Positions 23,704-24,324 of a stretch of 24,324 nt of DNA are shown piece after piece. Below the pieces are notes generated by a model. That model searched no databases. It was not told where the DNA came from and worked only from the letters and a program-made list of their open reading frames with translations. Origin of the DNA: Candidatus Kuenenia stuttgartensis (lineage in GTDB: Bacteria; Bacteroidota; Bacteroidia; Chitinophagales; Chitinophagaceae); contig CALQJH020000004.1 of assembly GCA_943330835.2 (NCBI GenBank), positions 1 to 24,324 of the forward strand. Reading direction: 5' to 3'. The position numbers and the translations under genes were made by a program. Position 1 is the first letter of the stretch; each line of letters opens with the position of its first letter.

Positions 23704-24324
23704 TTATTTTTGTGTGGAATGATTTTTTTGGAGCTGATCTAATGCATGCTGGTATAATTTTGCATTAACCAGATGTTCACTATAGGAATTTGCAAAATTA
23801 GAATAGCCACTGAAATCAGGTTTTGCAACAAAGAAGATATAATCAGTTGTTGGAGCGTCAAGAACGGCATCTATTGTGGTTATAGATGGCGTACAAATTG
23901 GACCCGGAGGCAGTCCTATCTGTTGATAGGTGTTGTAATCCGACGGGAAGGAAAGATGCCCATGAAGAATTCTTTTTAATTCAAAATTTCGCATAGCAAA
24001 TTTTACAGTTGGATCGGCTTCAAGTTTCATCCCTTTTTTTATTCTGTTGATATACACACTTGCAATTTTGCCTTTGTCTGCGTCCATGTTTGTTTCTTCT
24101 TCTACAACACTGGCTATTGTATATATTTCTTCTGGGGTAAATCCTTTTCCTTTTGCTTTCTTCGAACGTTCCCCTTCCCAGAAATAGTCGTGTTGTTTTT
24201 TTAATCTCAACAGTATTTTTGAAAATGAACTATTCCACCATAATAAATAGGAGTTAGGAATAAAAGTAGTCATCACGGTATTGGTATCAAGATGATAAGA
24301 TGCTAAAGAATCGTTGCTTGTTAA
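23704..24324 (-). CDS. mltG: Endolytic transglycosylase MltG, 3' part (5' end beyond window)
   Basis: The frame stays open to the window edge; the GTG at 24274-24276 is internal, since the preceding codons (LDTNT) continue the family motif that runs on as TFIPNSYLLWW. Visible MltG features are that FIPNSY/W region, EEIYTIASVVEEET with the catalytic glutamate at 24100-24102, VYINRIKKGMKLEADPTVKF, and the YNTYQQIGLPPGPICTPSI motif followed by YIFFVAKPDFSGYSNFA. MltG is anchored in the inner membrane and cuts nascent peptidoglycan strands, releasing them from the synthase. The N-terminal membrane helix and LysM-like part lie outside the window. The next gene is the BrkB-type gene, 10 bp away. 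Confidence 0.93.
   Translation of the reverse strand, partial: LTSNDSLASYHLDTNTVMTTFIPNSYLLWWNSSFSKILLRLKKQHDYFWEGERSKKAKGKGFTPEEIYTIASVVEEETNMDADKGKIASVYINRIKKGMKLEADPTVKFAMRNFELKRILHGHLSFPSDYNTYQQIGLPPGPICTPSITTIDAVLDAPTTDYIFFVAKPDFSGYSNFANSYSEHLVNAKLYQHALDQLQKNHSTQK

Overview
The window is an AT-rich stretch of a Bacteroidota chromosome, most likely from the Chitinophagaceae or a near relative. Pointers to this are two proteins with type IX secretion (T9SS) C-terminal sorting domains, a TonB-dependent receptor with a carboxypeptidase-like N-terminal domain, an S46 dipeptidyl-peptidase, DUF6526 and DUF4197 proteins, an HU-CCDC81-type membrane protein, TAnnTTTG-like -7 boxes and a lack of clear Shine-Dalgarno sequences. 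The taxonomic placement is inference from gene content. I see no rRNA, tRNA, CRISPR array, insertion sequence, phage gene or integrase.

Left part (1-1616): the 3' end of a secreted SprB-repeat/T9SS protein, a DUF6526 membrane protein and, convergent to it, a DoxX-family membrane protein. A co-directional run follows (1818-8564): a 1014-residue periplasmic TPR protein, an outer-membrane beta-barrel, an HU-like protein anchored in the inner membrane, a zinc-ribbon SAM methyltransferase and, overlapping it by 8 bp, a stand-alone SET-domain protein. The first three could form a cell-envelope assembly; the last two are translationally coupled methyltransferase-type enzymes.

Middle part (8682-16054): a TonB-dependent receptor followed by a fasciclin-domain lipoprotein, probably an outer-membrane uptake pair without SusD; a convergent glutaminyl-peptide cyclotransferase lipoprotein; a secreted M43-type zinc metalloprotease with a T9SS tail; and a DUF4197 protein.

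Right part (16192-24324): an S46 peptidase whose substrate-pocket residue points to DPP11-like (Asp/Glu) specificity, in an operon with an unrecognised 153-residue protein; a FucP-family sugar transporter; a 606-bp gene-free spacer rich in short repeats and a perfect palindrome; dihydrolipoyl dehydrogenase; a YihY/BrkB membrane protein; and the 3' part of mltG. Extracellular and periplasmic proteolysis, nutrient uptake and envelope maintenance are the main themes.

The most unusual non-coding signal is that three of the four convergent (tail-to-tail) gene junctions carry related repeat material: phased GTTGAA/TTCAAC arrays with a shared 13-bp core, and a TACGAACCACAAA repeat cluster with a long hairpin. 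No complete new defence or mobile system is evident. The best candidates for an undescribed system are the TPR/barrel/HU envelope triad and the methyltransferase-SET pair.
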